Positions 39,978 through 52,259 of a DNA stretch of 64,000 nt are shown here, piece after piece (position 1 is the first letter of the stretch; the number at the start of each line of letters is the position of its first letter). The translations under genes were made by a program, and so were the position numbers. The notes beneath the pieces are model-generated. The model saw only the letters and a program-made list of their open reading frames with translations. It was not told the DNA's origin and did not search any database. The DNA is from Coenobita brevimanus (taxonomy: Eukaryota; Arthropoda; Malacostraca; Decapoda; Coenobitidae), in assembly GCA_032717465.1 (NCBI GenBank), contig CM064690.1, forward strand, positions 13,632,830 through 13,696,829, written 5' to 3'.

Positions 39978-40722
39978 GGGTCAATACATGCCATTCTCAA
40001 TATATATAGTGTACATACACATTTTCATTACCTTCATAGGTAACAGTAGCTTTAAAATTTTCTGCATTTGTTTGTATTCCCAGTCAGATTCAGTGAAATT
40101 ATTTCTTACATGAATAAGTTTCGTGTGTGATTTTCCCTAACATTTTCGTATCATAAGAGACAGACAGACAGACGGACACCCTATCCCTGGTCACCGTGCA
40201 CCCTCTCCTCAAGCATGTTTCTCTGTACCCTCAACAGAGAGCCGGGAAGGTAATGGATTACATCATTATAGAATGAACCGAATTTTTGTTAATGATGGAA
40301 GAAAGGAAAGTAAGATAAAAGCAGACCCCATGAGAAAATAATAGTTGAACTATGCTGCTATAATAAAACCACGTGCAATGTGAAACATAATGAAATGAAT
40401 TTTCAAAAATCAAGCGCTGACTGTTGCCCGTATGCGTCCAGTCGCGACTTTACTTAGCTTTTGTTATCATTGTCATTCAGGTTTATCTCCAGTAATTTAA
40501 AAGGCACATATTTATCATTAAACATATAATTGTTTTAATTTGTATCTGTATAATCCGGTCTCTTACAAATACATGAGGGCCTTGGTTGGAATACAAAGTC
40601 AATTTGGTGCACGTTCGAACACAACGGAAATCGACCAATCACCGCCCAAGTGCATTGCTCAGTTACCAAATCCACCTGTCCTCGGCTGGCAAAATCCGTG
40701 CGTCAGACTCCGTGGAACTGAG
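39435..40722. mobile_element. 1288-bp element with about 298-bp terminal inverted repeats
   Basis: 39435-39732 and 40425-40722 are inverted copies with few differences. The ends are CTCGGTTCCACGGAGTC and, as complement, CTCAGTTCCACGGAGTC. TA lies on both sides (39433-39434, 40723-40724), compatible with a Tc1/mariner-type target duplication. The roughly 690-bp centre carries a (CA)n run (39934-39975) and no transposase frame. It can fold back into one long hairpin. Confidence 0.8.
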
Positions 40723-40724
40723 TA

Positions 40725-40786
40725 TGGTTGTAGTGATGCAAAAAAATTGTTTTGTTTTTTTCATGTTTTTTTTAAACGAGTTTTTT

Positions 40787-40872
<86 letters not shown>

Positions 40873-41494
40873 TCTTTCTTAATTTCCTGGTACAAATATT
40901 TGATTATTCTTATACCATTTTCTATGCCAAAAGTTTATATTTTGGGGGTCAGACATTAGTTAAACATTCTGACAGTCCTGAAAGGAGTAAAAATAGAATA
41001 AATATTTCCCCTGTAACCTGTTTGAACTGTGTTGACAAGGTGTTTATGTATTCCAAAATTTGCAAGAAATTAACCAAGTTTCCTACTCCATGTTAGAGGA
41101 GGTAGCAGGGCCAGGAGTCAGGACTAGAACCTGTGACGAGTCTGACCTTCAGGCTTGATAACTAACTGCCTTAAACCTTATAACCACAGTGAAATTTCTT
41201 TACTCCTTTCTTAATTCTTGTTCTCATGACTGTAATTATTTGATAAAACAGTACTGCTTCAGCTCAAGGCTCAAGCTGTACCAGTTTTTGTACAAAGGAC
41301 CTCTACAGTAAGTACAAATGGTTCTAATTCTGTTACACATAAGCTATATTGCCTTAAGGAACTTTTATATTGCTGTAAATTATTGTAATAACCTCTAAAA
41401 AATATATATTTTTGCCTGTTAAAAAAAAAAAAAAAAAAAATCATTTTTTTTTTTTTTTTTCTTAAAAAAAAAAAAAAGCTTTTTATTACAAAAG

Positions 41495-41534
<40 letters not shown>

Positions 41535-42630
41535 CACTAACTAGTTGTGATAGTTTTTTTTTCTGTTTTTAAGGCTGGTGCATCGGTAGTTTTAGTCCCT
41601 TCCATACTCCATATGTCTGTACACCAGTGTAGCTTCTTGGGGAAAGGTCATCCAGGTAAGATGGGTGGCAGTGGATGTGTTTTGGCCTTTGTCATGATTC
41701 CCCCTCCCCTCCCCCTTTTTTTTTATACTAAAATCCTCTTCGTTTTTAGTTCTCTTCATTGTCACTCTTGCTTTTGACTCACCTTCTCCCTCTTTAATTT
41801 CTTTCATGAGACTGCCCTACATGTTTTATTACATACTGGAATTTCATTGTTCGAATAAAAATGACCAATTTTCCCCCAGTAATTGCACTGGTTTCACTAA
41901 CTTCACTGAATACCGGGGGATTAATTTGTTTCTTGAAAGCAATCAGGCGGTTAAGGGTTATTCTTGGCCTCAGGCAATAATTTGTCTGTCTTGGTCTTGT
42001 GTTGTGCTGATTACCTCCACTTCTTGGCAGATTTTCTATGTTCTGCCTCTCTCTGCTGTATATCTCTTTATCCATCTGTTAACTGTCCTCTTCATGATGT
42101 TGAACTGTCGGGATAAGTCGTGCTGAAATATCGGTATTGATAAATAAAGTGCAACAATCTTCTAATGCTGAGAGGCTGTAGTTTCATGTCTACAGTCCAT
42201 CTTGGTTCCAGAACTCAGGGTTTTGTTTTCCCAGGTAAATATCATTCTGCATAGAGATTTAAATGTGGATCATAATGTATTTTTATATTTTAATTTTTAG
42301 TGATTGGATGACACTTCTGATGTCAACATTACCTTCATCTGTGGGTTTTATTTTATGGGACATTGATTTTATCCTTCTGTGTTGTTGATTTAGGATGTAA
42401 AATAAGTATTGCAAGAGTTTCTCCACATTTTAACCCCGAAACCGTTGAGCAATGGGCTGTGCACTTCACATTCATACGGCTAAGCTTCAACTGTAGTACG
42501 ATATATTGTGGTCACATAGTGCGACATGTACATGATAAAAACACTTATATATTGCTTTATGGCATTGTTTACCTAAAAATACTGCTCCTCCCGGTGTGCA
42601 ATATAGGAATATAACTAGCCTGTAATGGTT
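40725..42630. other. Low-complexity and unassigned region
   Basis: It contains (TA)n with TTTA interruptions at 40786-40870 and long A and T runs at 41420-41534. On the minus strand, 41100-41195 looks tRNA-like (TGGTTATAAGGTTTAAGGC and a box B GGTTCTAGTCC), possibly a SINE head, with low certainty. No protein-coding gene is seen in 41540-42630. Confidence 0.4.
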
Positions 42631-43312
42631 GCCAGATACTACTTTCTGGGAATCAGGTCATCGTTCTTTGGGTGTTTGTACAACGAAGTTGGATGATGAG
42701 GAAATGAAAATTGTGAGTGCATTTAAGTACTTGGGTAGTGTGATGAGTAAGGACGGGAGTTTGGCGGAGGATGTGCTCGAAAGGGTACGACAAGCAAGAA
42801 AGGTGGCTGGTTCTTTGAAAGCAGTGATAAGAAATAGGGAATTGAGCATGGAGGTAAAAAAAGTCACTGCATGATTGTATTGTGATATCAACTCTGATAT
42901 ATGGAAGTGAAACTTGGACCGTGTTGGAGGGACACAAGTTGAGAAAGAGAGCAGTGGCAGTGAGTTATTTAAGAGGAGCATGTGGTGTTACATGGCAAGA
43001 CAGGTTGACAAATGAGGAAGTGAATGAGCATTGTGGTGTGGATGTGGGTGTGATATTAGGAGAAATACACTGAGGTGATTTGGACATGTAGAGAGGATGG
43101 AGAGCAAAAGACTAATGAGGAGAGTGTATGTGAGTGAAGTGGAGGAGGGGAGACGGAGGGGGAGGCCGAGGATGAGGCAGAGGGATGGAGTGGAGAGGTC
43201 TATGAGAGGAGGATTTTGAGCTGGGGGGAGGGCAGTGAAATGGTGGAGGACAGGGGGACATGGAGGCAATTTGTGTGTAACCATCCCTTACAGGATTAAG
43301 ATGACTGGCAAT
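42631..43312 (+). mobile_element. LINE-E copy E4, 3' end
   Basis: It aligns with E2 from FKYLGSVMSKDGS onward (SLKAVIRNRELSMEVKK, FGHVERMESKRLM, RRRGRPRMRQRDGVERSM). Many stops. It ends with GNG where LINE-Y starts. Confidence 0.8.
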
Positions 43313-43744
43313 GGAACTTGACTCTCCCGAAATTGTTCCACTTAAAATACAGACAAGATATGTAAAACCCATCCTAGACAATTTACCTACCAACAAAGCT
43401 CCAGGCCCAGATGGAATTCTGCCAATTGTTTTGAGAAAGTGTTCCCCTGAACTTTCCTCTATTCTAGCTAAATTATTCAGACTATGCATGTGTACTTCTT
43501 CATTTCCAAATTCATAGAAAGAAGCCAATATCCACCCAATTCCGAAGAAAGGAAGTTCCTCTGACCCCTCTGATTTAGACCAATAGCTGTCACATCTTCT
43601 CTTGGTAAGGTATTTGAAACTTTAATTATTAAGCACATTGTTAAACATCTTGAATCCAACAACTTAATTAGTGATAGACAGTATGGTTTTCACCACAGAA
43701 GATCCACCATTGACATACTCAGTCTCGTAACTAATACCACCCAT

Positions 43745-44079
43745 GGGGGAGGCGGTGGCTCAATCAGTAGAGAGGTGGCTTGTGGTCCTACCAGACCCAG
43801 GTTCAAATCCCCGCTGGGGCAGGGAACAGATTAAGGATTTGAATTTCATGTAAAGTAGACTTTACTGATCTACCAGCAGACCCGCTGACATGTCGTAAAA
43901 ATACCCCTGCTAATACCAATACACCAGTCCTGTATGAGACAGCCCTAGCATGTATTCAATATGGACGGTGGGTGTTAGCGCCGAAGTGGTGACATGTAGA
44001 GGTGTATGGTGTGTAGGAGGACTACTGGGCCTTGGGAGCAGGCTGTGAAGCCTATGCCCAGAGTCGAGCACATTAAAAA

Positions 44080-44114
<35 letters not shown>
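43745..44114 (+). mobile_element. tRNA-derived SINE S2, full copy
   Basis: The head has box A TGGCTCAATCAGTAG (43756) and box B GGTTCAAATCC (43800), then a body of about 220 bp, a conserved 3' block (CTACTGGGCCTTGGGAGCAG, AGCCTATGCCCAGAGTCG) and an (AAT)n tail. It was inserted in LINE-Y. The 3' block matches 28681-28782. Confidence 0.8.
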
Positions 44115-44117
<3 letters not shown>

Positions 44118-45100
44118 TTGACCTACATGGAGAAACTCGTGCAGTAGCCCTTGATATTTCCAAAGCATCTGACAGAATATGGCACCATTCTCTGCTGTCC
44201 AAACTCCCTTGCTCTGAACTAACGTCTTTTGTTCATCTGATTCCTCATATCTCAGTGACAGGAAAATAAGAGTAAATGTAGATGATGTATATTCCAACTT
44301 CCACTCAGTTAACACTGGCATGCTGCAGGGATCAGTTCTGGCGCCAACCCTGTTCCTGGTTCATATTAATGATGTCTTATCTGTCACCCACAATCCCATC
44401 CACTCATATGCAGATGACTCAGCACTACATAGTTCATTCACACTCAGACACCCATTTACAAAGTCTAATATCTCTACCTCTCAACTCAGTACTGCCATCT
44501 CCATAAATCAAGACCTATCTACGATCAGTGAATGGGGACAAAACAACCTTGTCTCATTTAATGCTAGTAAAATTAAATATATGCAATTTACTAAGAGACA
44601 GATATCGCCAGATTCATATATTACCTTCAGTACTACTAATATTCCCATCTCCAAAAGTATTGAAATTCTCGGCGTGTCACTTAACAGCGCCCTCAGCTGG
44701 ACCTCTTATGTTAGATCACATGCTAAAACCGCCTCAAAGAAGCTTTGATTATTGTACAGAGTCCATAACTTCTTCATTGACGAGCAGTTAACTATAATTT
44801 ATGAGAGTCATATGCGCTCTCAGCTTGAATATTGCTCACCCTTGTGGAATGGATGTGGAGAGGTTGCATTAAAACAACTAGACAAAATTCAGAACAAAGC
44901 TGTTAGAATTATTAACAACCCTGCCATTACAAATAAACTACCTCCCCTACAAGTAAGAAGGAATGTTGCCTCCCTTGGATTATTTTACAGTACAGATATT
45001 TTTTTGGCAAATCCTCAGATGAAGTTGCATCGATGGTGCCACCTCTCCATGCCTTCCCTCGTGCTACACGGGCATCTGCTAGCACTCATGACGGGAATGT

Positions 45101-45347
45101 GGAACTGAACTGATTGCCAGACACCATGTATCCCAAACAGGGTGGCCAAGGGCTTAGAGGTAATTGTTTTACAGGGAGGGGCACTAATCCTCCACCAACC
45201 CCACTTGACGCGTAGGGAGAACGTTATGCCAACAGCATCTGGTGTTCCCAGGCGGTCACCCATCCAAGTACTAACCAGACCCAACGTTCCTTAACTTCGC
45301 TGATCGGACGGGAAGCGATGTCCTCAACGTGGTATGGCCATTGGCAA
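45101..45347 (-). mobile_element. 5S-rRNA-derived insertion (SINE3-type candidate)
   Basis: A 247-bp insertion in LINE-Y, flanked by GAATGT at 45095-45100 and 45348-45353. On the minus strand it starts with a full 5S rRNA-like sequence and continues without a T-run terminator into about 125 bp of unrelated body. That is the layout of 5S-headed SINEs. I could not compare it with known SINE3 bodies. Confidence 0.65.
45227..45345 (-). rRNA. 5S rRNA-like sequence (retroposed, not a functional gene)
   Basis: 119 nt on the minus strand, from GCCAATGGCCATACCACG to AGATGCTGTTGGCA. The internal control region is well kept (AAGTTAAGGAACGTTGGG, GGTTAGTACTTGGATGGG, TGACCGCCTGGGAACACC). Ends pair as in 5S helix I. 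No terminator follows, so I read it as the head of a retroposon. Confidence 0.75.
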
Positions 45348-45597
45348 GAATGTCTCTCAGCCATATTGCAGAATTTCTGCCTATCAGAATTCCTTCATTC
45401 CCCAAACTGCATCTCTTTGGAACTCGCATCCCCAGAGTTGTTTCCCTCCAAACTTCAACCTACAGCTGTTCAAGTGTAACTGTTACAGATATTTCATGAA
45501 CAGAGGACACCAGTAATCTAGTGTATGGATTATTTTTTTTTATTCATTTGTTTTTCCTTCCTCTGTTCTGTTATTTAAAAAAAAAAAAAAAAAAAAG

Positions 45598-46859
45598 ATT
45601 GGAAAAAACAAAATACTGTGTACCTATCGTTGGGTATTTAATGAAGTGGCCAGGATTGCCTGCAGCATTGTTTATGAACTCTCTCTCCGACTGGCAACGA
45701 TATTTGCCGACCGTTGTTCCGACTGGTCACACCAGTGTATCCCATGTCAAAGATATGGGAAACTTAATGATTTAACCAAACATGACCTAACCTAACCAAA
45801 CCTAATCCAGCTTATCCTAACTTGCATTTGACAGCCAGGTTTCAAATTTAAAAAATGCGCTTTACGAATGTTGAACATGGCCAGCTGCTGGTAGATGTCA
45901 GTGGAATATTTACATATTTTAAATCCTCATTTATAACTTTCAGAGGTAACTTTATAAGAATGCCCAGTTGCTGTGGCAATTCAGGGAAAATAACAAGTAA
46001 CCTGTAAAAGACTCATTTAAATAGAAAATGCGAAAAGGCCACACCCATTTGATAAAGGATTTATAAAATACACTAATCTCTTGATTATCCGACGTAGTAA
46101 GAGCCAAAGGCATGTCCGGGTAGTGTCTCCATCCGGATAGTGGACTTCTCCCCTGGCCCCCATTCATACATAACCTAAGCAAGTGTAAATGGCCACTACA
46201 GTACATCATACATCACTTGTTCCTGTTGTTTAACACTACACCTATCCCCCACTATTTGACAGGGATGCGTTCCATAAAAAGTGGTTGAATAATGAATTGG
46301 TCCAATAACGAACCGATTTTTCCCCATAAGATTGTTAAGAAATAGGGGGGTTAAATTCTTGACCACCTTCATCATTCAAAAAAATTTCAATAAAGATGGA
46401 AAAATTACCGGTATATATGAATAAAAGTGACATAGGGATTTAAGGTGTTTACTTATAGACCCACGTTCTCAAGGATGATTAATTTAGTACAACATACATC
46501 CTATGATTGACATTTGATTTTTAGTTTTAAAAATATTGGAGAACAAACAAAATATATCTACTTAGTGATATTAAAGAAACCGCCTGAATGTTTTTGATAG
46601 CATGTTTACTGCCTATCCTGCCAGCTGGAGATGACATTACCACACCAAACAGACTCAAATGCATTCAGTTTAAAACCACAAATAGGAGTGGAAACCTAAC
46701 TGGAAGTGCTGAAACCTAAGTACGGGCTTTGTCGTCGGGACCCTCCAATGATTATAACCTACCTAATCTAGTGCAAAGTAAGATGTGCATTCTGTAAAAC
46801 TGGCGCCAAAACAGTATCGTGCATTAAGAGTATTCGTTAAACATTGGCGCATTCATCAC
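45598..46859. other. Unassigned, possible Tigger remnant
   Basis: No open frame with a known motif. Phrases such as TTGATTATCCGAC (46080) and CCCCACTATTTGACAGGG (46236) resemble ends of Tigger-type DNA transposons, but I could not pair them reliably. Confidence 0.3.
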
Positions 46860-47202
46860 CAGGGTTGCCATTTGGTATTATTCGTTACCAAATGTGGGCC
46901 AGTATGGTAATGAAATATTTGTTTGGTAATGAATCAGCATGATCTGTTACCATCCTCTGTATGAAGATACAGAGGATGGAGATGGTGGATTGTCTGCTCT
47001 TTTTGATTAAGCTGCTAGCCTACACAGCACGAAAATAATCGACATGCTGCTAATTATTGGAAGAGTTTTTTTTTTTTCCATTTGTATATATAATCTGTGA
47101 AGAATAAATGCTTGCTTTAAGAATTTGGTACTGAAAAGTTAAATTTGGTAATGAATATTGAGGAGTTTGGTAATGTGGCCGAGTTCAGATCTGGCAACCC
47201 TG
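46860..47202. mobile_element. hAT-type MITE (343 bp)
   Basis: The ends are CAGGGTTGCCA and TGGCAACCCTG (perfect 11-bp inverted repeat). Flanks are TTCATCAC (46852-46859) and ATCATCAC (47203-47210), an 8-bp duplication with one mismatch. The inside repeats the phrase TTTGGTAATGA. No coding capacity. Confidence 0.8.
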
Positions 47203-47583
47203 ATCATCACCTGACCATGCGACTGCGAAACACTCACTCAGGTTGAAGAACACATGACTGCGCTTGACAGGGGTATAGTAGGGGTCTTGGGTGGAGCCAT
47301 GGTGGTGCCGTAGTACTCTGCGAGGCCAAAAAGAAATGCAGATGGATGAAGAGGCAACCGATCAGCAGGGCAGAGTGCAGGAGACAAACAGCTCAACTGG
47401 TCTGTCTGGCGGTGCGTGGTCTGAATTGCTGAAATGGCTGAGATAACCTTGTCGAACAATGAAAAAGAGTATAGATCTATAAATGTTGAAACATCGAATT
47501 GTCAAATAACGATCAGTCGAAAAACAACAGTTTGGTGTATCGGAAAAAGTCCGGGATAGTGGGGGGAAGTCCGGATGTCGCTT

Positions 47584-47840
47584 TTATCGGAATTCCTCCA
47601 GCATAACCACCACATCTTCCATAAATCTCATCTGGTACAGGCGCTTCATTGCTGCAATAATATCCTGGTCCATCGGTTGCAAGATTGAGGTCGAAATAGG
47701 GTGCAGGAACATCACCCTAATACAACCTCCATCTCCAACAAACTCCTCAGAAGGATGAGCAGGAGCATTGTCAAGGAACAGCAGAGTCTTCAACCTGGCA
47801 GAATCTTTTGCAGGAGTATCCTCTAATTTTTAACAATGTC
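47584..47840 (-). pseudogene. Tigger/pogo transposase fragment
   Basis: The minus strand encodes TLLFLDNAPAHPSEEF, then VMFLHPISTSILQPMDQDII and AAMKRLYQMRF. This is the second catalytic Asp region and downstream part of DDE_1 (Tigger/Jerky-like) transposases. The remainder is not found next to it; 47203-47583 holds no other recognisable part. Confidence 0.8.
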
Positions 47841-47997
47841 AAATTTAATCCTGCATCATCTTGAAACATAGTTAGGGTTTTATTCTCTCGGGATTTATTA
47901 ATTTCATATTACCTCTCTTGTAAAATCTGCTTCCAGGGGATTAGGTGTGCTAAGCCAACTCTGTGCTTTCTTTACCCCTGAGCAGCTGTTGACTTTA

Positions 47998-48630
47998 TAC
48001 ATCTATTTATAGCCCGACACCCTAATCCCGCAAAGGGTGGCCACAGACAAAACGCCTCCAAGTCACTCTGTCACCCACCATTTGACTACCCTCCCCCCAA
48101 CTCACTCCCCCCTCCCTCATATACCTCTCAGCTCCATCTCTCCACCTCATTCTCGGTCTACCCCTCCCTCTCCCTCCCTCCCCCTCACCTACATACACCT
48201 TCTTAGTCAATCTTTCATTCTCCATTCTTTCCACATGTCCAAACCACCTCAGTGTATTTCTCCTAATCTCAACCACATCCACATCCACCACACAACGTTC
48301 CTTCACTTCTTCATTCGTCAACCTGTCCCTCCATGTCACTCCACATGCTCCTCTCAAGTAACTCATTTCCACTGCTCTCACTCTTGACTTGTTCTCCTCT
48401 TGCAAGGTCCACGCCTCGCTTCCATACGTCAGGGTAGGGATCACAATACTATCATGCAATGACTTCTTAACTTCATACTCACCTTCCTATTCCTCATCAC
48501 TGCTTTCAGTGAACCAACAACTTTCCTTCCCTGCTGTACCCTTTCACGCACTTCATCCCCCAAAGTTCCATCCTTACTCATCACACTACCCAAGTACTTG
48601 AATGCACTCACATTCTCCACACACATTCTA
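47998..48630 (-). mobile_element. LINE-E copy E5, 3' end
   Basis: On the minus strand it reads FKYLGSVMSKDGTL, GSLKAVMRNRKVSM, TLTYGSEAWTL, LRWFGHVERMENERL, RPRMRWRDGAERYM and RRFVCGHPLRD. It ends near a short TCTA-type tail at 47998. One frameshift near 48445. Confidence 0.85.
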
Positions 48631-48649
48631 CATACATATATACATACAT

Positions 48650-48805
48650 CGTCTAATCCTGTGTTGCCCCATGAGTAGCATAGCCTTACTCATCCCTGAG
48701 TGGCATTATGTGAGCAGTAACCCCAACCATCCCTTGGATATAAACCTTCTCAGGCTCAGTCCAATTGGAGTGCCCTAATTACCCACTAAACCACCAGGCG
48801 CCATA
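48650..48805 (-). mobile_element. Possible tRNA-derived SINE S3
   Basis: The minus strand has GCGCCTGGTGGTTTAGTGGG (box A-like) and AGGTTTATATCC (box B-like) at the expected distance, followed by a body of about 80 bp that ends near a TATG-type repeat. No clear target duplication. Confidence 0.5.
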
Positions 48806-50284
48806 ATTTGGTTATATGGTTGCCACCCAGTGTAGTAAATGGTTTCATGGTGTACAGGAAACCATTTGGCGTGTCACTCAGTGTAGAGTCACCCTTAGAC
48901 AGAAGGAAGAGAAAAGAATGAAGGAAAAAATGACATAAGAGGAAGGAAAGAAAGAAGGAGTTGCCTTTATACACGGGTTTATTTGCCCCTGTGTGGAATA
49001 CAACTCTCGTGTGGGTAGGCATTCCACATACAGCACTTCTCAACTAGGTGGAGTCAAGGGCTTTTTATGTCATTAGCGTGCCTTCTCTTACTGGGTCCCT
49101 TCAACCTCTGTCTTTTTGCTGCCTTGTTGCATCTTTATCTCTTTTCTGTCATTACGTCAGTGGTCACGGCTCCTCTGAACTTGCATCCCTCCACCACTAC
49201 GGTGAGTACATAGCACCCATCTAGCAACACACTCTCATCCTTTGTCTGTCCAACTCTCTGATTCAAAAGTTAACCGTTTCTTCCATTCCTTAATGCCTCC
49301 TAGTGTCTGTATTTCCTACACCCTATGAGCATCAGTCTTTCAAGTGCAGTGTGTCCAGACATCTCAAAATGAACAGCTTTTGAATTTGGCTCTGCATTAT
49401 CTTGTTTTTGTTTTTTCTTGGAGGGAATAATCTTGCAGGCTCCTGGCCTTTGGTTCTGTTTTCCTTGCATTAACCTTTTCTTTACTGAATGTTTGTTTTG
49501 TTGTAAATGCCTAACACACACCCTACCACCTCTGACGGACTGGATCACTGGCCATGATAAGCAGTTACCATGCCCATAAGCTGGTGTGAATGGGGCTCTG
49601 AGAAGCTCGGTTTGGGCTTTATATGGGGACCACTTGGTGGCAGGAAGTGTGTGTTTTGTCACATTGTGTGTGGTGTGTTTCTGACGTCATGTAGCCTAAT
49701 AAAAATGTCATGAACTTCAGCCAATGATCTACTGCATTCCATGACGTAGATTCTCAATAACCAATCGTTTTTTAAAATTTCCCTTCTATGGCGAGTAGTT
49801 ATATAACACTCTCCAACACTGGCACCAACTTTTCTAGATGGAGCTAGCATATCAGTTGTGATTTAGGCGTAGAGAGAGACATTTTTCTCTTTTCATTATG
49901 GAGTCAATTGTGTCATCTGAGTTTTATGATGAGTTTGGTGATTTTGATATTGATATTGATGGTGATGTGGAGATTTCAGAAGATTCTTTAGATGGCTGTG
50001 ACAGTAATTTTGGCCCAGAAAATGCAAGTGATACAAGTGTCAGTGCAAAAATTGAGGGGGAGTCGAGCTCAGAAACGATGACAGCAAGTTGTGATGACAG
50101 CTCACCCCAGTAGTAGCCAGCACACACAGACATCACCCCTCATTTTGCTCCCACTCTATTCTCTTGTCCTTCTTCACTTCTTTTATTTCATTCTTTTTCT
50201 CCCTTTTCATTCTGTCTTTCTGCTACATGTCTTTCCTTGTACTCTTACATTTCATTTTCACACACACACACACACAAATATGGA
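48806..50284. other. Mostly unassigned; one short acidic frame
   Basis: The plus frame 49898-50113 (71 codons) is very acidic (EFYDEFGDFDIDIDGDVE, SEDSLDGCDSN). Acidic N-termini of this kind occur in piggyBac-like transposases, but no catalytic domain follows and I do not assign a function. Minus-strand frames at 49300-49850 show no motif I recognise. A (CA)n run starts at 50260. Confidence 0.3.
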
Positions 50285-50367
50285 AATGGAGACAGGACAA
50301 CACGAGCATTGCTCAGTTCCTGTATACTACAAATAGGTAAACACACACACACACACACACACACATT
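50285..50367 (+). mobile_element. CR1-like 3' end and (CA)n
   Basis: GACAACACGAGCATTGCTCAG and ACAAATAGGTAAA equal the terminal block of CR1 copies at 35831 and 55730, followed by a CA repeat. The rest of the element is missing. Confidence 0.7.
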
Positions 50368-52259
50368 GCAAAAGGCATAATTGACAAATGGAAGGAAGAA
50401 CCTAAATTGTTTTATAGGTTTGTTAATGGCGCTCTAAAACAAAAGAAAGGAATCAACAAGCTGAGAGTAGAAGGAAAGGTCTATAAAGATGGGGTAATGC
50501 AAACTGAAATAATGAACAAATGTTTCCAATAATTTTTTTACCAAAGAAAGTGATATTGTGGAGGGGAAAGGAGTGACTAGAAATCTCTATCTGTCTAAAT
50601 ACCTAGACTGCTTCCCCCAAGGAAAGAGAGGTAGTCGAGACAGAATGAAACACTCCTAATTTCCTCATCCACTCAAATACATTCATTCTCATCTTAGCCC
50701 CATGGGGAGGATGTAGTGTTAAAAAATAATAAAAGTCAAAGTGCAGGAAGTGTATAAATTGTTGGAAACTCAAGATGTAAGGAAGGCCCCAGGACCTGAT
50801 GGGATCTCCAATTGGATACTGAAGGAATGCAGAGAACAAATTCGTTTTCGTTTTTGTTTTTAAAGGCTCCAACATGCTTGCATGTGTCAGCCTTGGTCAC
50901 ATAATGGCGGCTGTCCACGCTGCACGATCCATTGCAGCCTCCCTGTTCAGTCCCTTAACCCTAAGGTCATACTTAATGACCTCGTCCCATGTCTTCCTCG
51001 GTCTACCCCTCATAACCCCACCCCCAATATTAACACTTCTCACCTTCCTCACCCATGGTTTAATTGTGTGTTCTCTGGATGAAGGAAAAGTGCCCCAGGA
51101 ATGGAAAAGGGCCAACATTGTACCAGTTTTTAAAGAAGGGAGTAAAGAAGAACCTCTGAATTATAGACCAGTGTCTCCGACAAGCATGGTCCCAAAATTG
51201 TGCGAGAGAATCCTAAAAGACAGATGGATGAAATATCTGGAGGAGATATGCAGTTTGGCAGGAAGCCAGTTTGGATTTAGAACTGGGAGCTCCTGTGTCT
51301 CTAATTTACTGAGACTCAAGGACGATTGATGTTCTACAGGAGAGAGATAGTTGGGTGGATTGTGTGTGTATAGATCTGGAGAAAGCCTTTGACAAGGCAT
51401 CCCATAAGTGACTAATGTGGAAAAATGAGCACATAGGAGGACTGGAGGGGAATCTCTTAGAGTGGATGAGAGACTTTTTGAGAGACAGACAGATGAGGAC
51501 AGTAATCAAGGACATAATGTCAGGGTGGAGGGAAGTAACAGGTGGAGTCCCACAGGGATCGATGTTAACGCCTGTAATATTCCTGATTTACATAAATGAT
51601 ATGATGAATATAATGAGCAGTTGTGTAAGTGTGTGTGCAGACAATGCAAATATTATGAGAGTTGAAGAGGATTGTAAAATGCTGCAGGAAGAGCTGGATA
51701 GGATTTGTGATTGGACTCGGATGTGGGAAATGAAATTCATTGAAAAAAAAATGCAAAATACTGGAAATGGGTAAAAGTACCAAGAGGCCATCAGTGAATT
51801 ATTCGTTGGGTACCAGTAATGAATCAGTCACAAAAACAAGAGAAGAGAAGTACATGGGAGTGTTGGTCCAGGATAATTTGTCGCCTGAAAAACACATAAA
51901 CAAGGTTGTTAGAGAGACACATAAGCTCTTGACAAAGATGAGTTTCATTTCATTACATGGGTGAAGGGATGATAAAAAAATTGATGTTGGCTATGATCCG
52001 CCCCAGATTGGAATTTGTGACAGTGGTTTGGTCCCCACATAAAAAGAAAGACAAACAAGATCAAGAGAATACAGCAACCAAAATGGTCCCTATCCTGGTA
52101 GATCTGTCATACAAAGAATGACTGGAAAACCTGGGTCTGCTTTCCTTAGGAGAAAGAAGAGAGAGGGATGACATGGTTACAGTGTTCAAGGCATTGATGG
52201 GAGTAGACAGAATTCACAAAGAGGATCTGTTGGTATGGGATAGGGGATCAACAAGAGGA
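50368..52259 (+). mobile_element. CR1-like LINE copy 2, part 1
   Basis: It is the same family as copy 1, in plus orientation: IIDKWKEEPKLFYRFVNG, RKAPGPDGISNWIL, KVPQEWKRANIVPVFKEG, NYRPVSPTSMVPKLCERI, CIDLEKAFDK, TGGVPQGSMLTPVIF and SVCADNANIM, where the catalytic FADD is altered to CADN. Interrupted by an unidentified 130-bp piece (about 50600-50735) and an antisense LINE fragment (50843-51058). The element continues at 55549. Many stops. Confidence 0.8.
50843..51058 (-). mobile_element. Antisense RTE-like LINE 3' end in CR1 copy 2
   Basis: The minus strand encodes MRGRPRKTWDEVIKYDLRVK and EAAMDRAAWTAAI, the typical C-terminus of RTE-like LINEs, with a tail of TTTTTG-type repeats. It is a different family from LINE-E. 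Confidence 0.75.

Larger units (their letters stand above)
43313..45577 (+). mobile_element. LINE-Y (Jockey/CR1-like), RT part, interrupted twice
   Basis: RT begins at 43320 (ILDNLPTNKAPGPDGILP, IHPIPKKGSSSDPSD), is cut by SINE S2 at 43745-44114, continues with VALDISKASDRIWH, LQGSVLAPTLFLVHIND, HSYADDSALH and LEILGVSLN-like ISKSIEILGVSLN. Then come RSQLEYCSPLWNG, QNKAVRIINNPAIT, an insertion of the 5S-derived element, and the C-terminus FIPQTASLWNSHPQSCFPP. Poly(A) at 45579-45597. The catalytic YADD is present, but stops are frequent. Confidence 0.8.

Noticed and set aside
45227..45345. Functional 5S rRNA gene
   Set aside because: It has several substitutions, no terminator, and lies within a target-duplicated insertion in a dead LINE.
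49300..50113. A piggyBac-type transposase gene
   Set aside because: Only a short acidic frame on one strand and an unrelated minus-strand frame are visible; no DDD catalytic region and no TTAA-bounded ends found.
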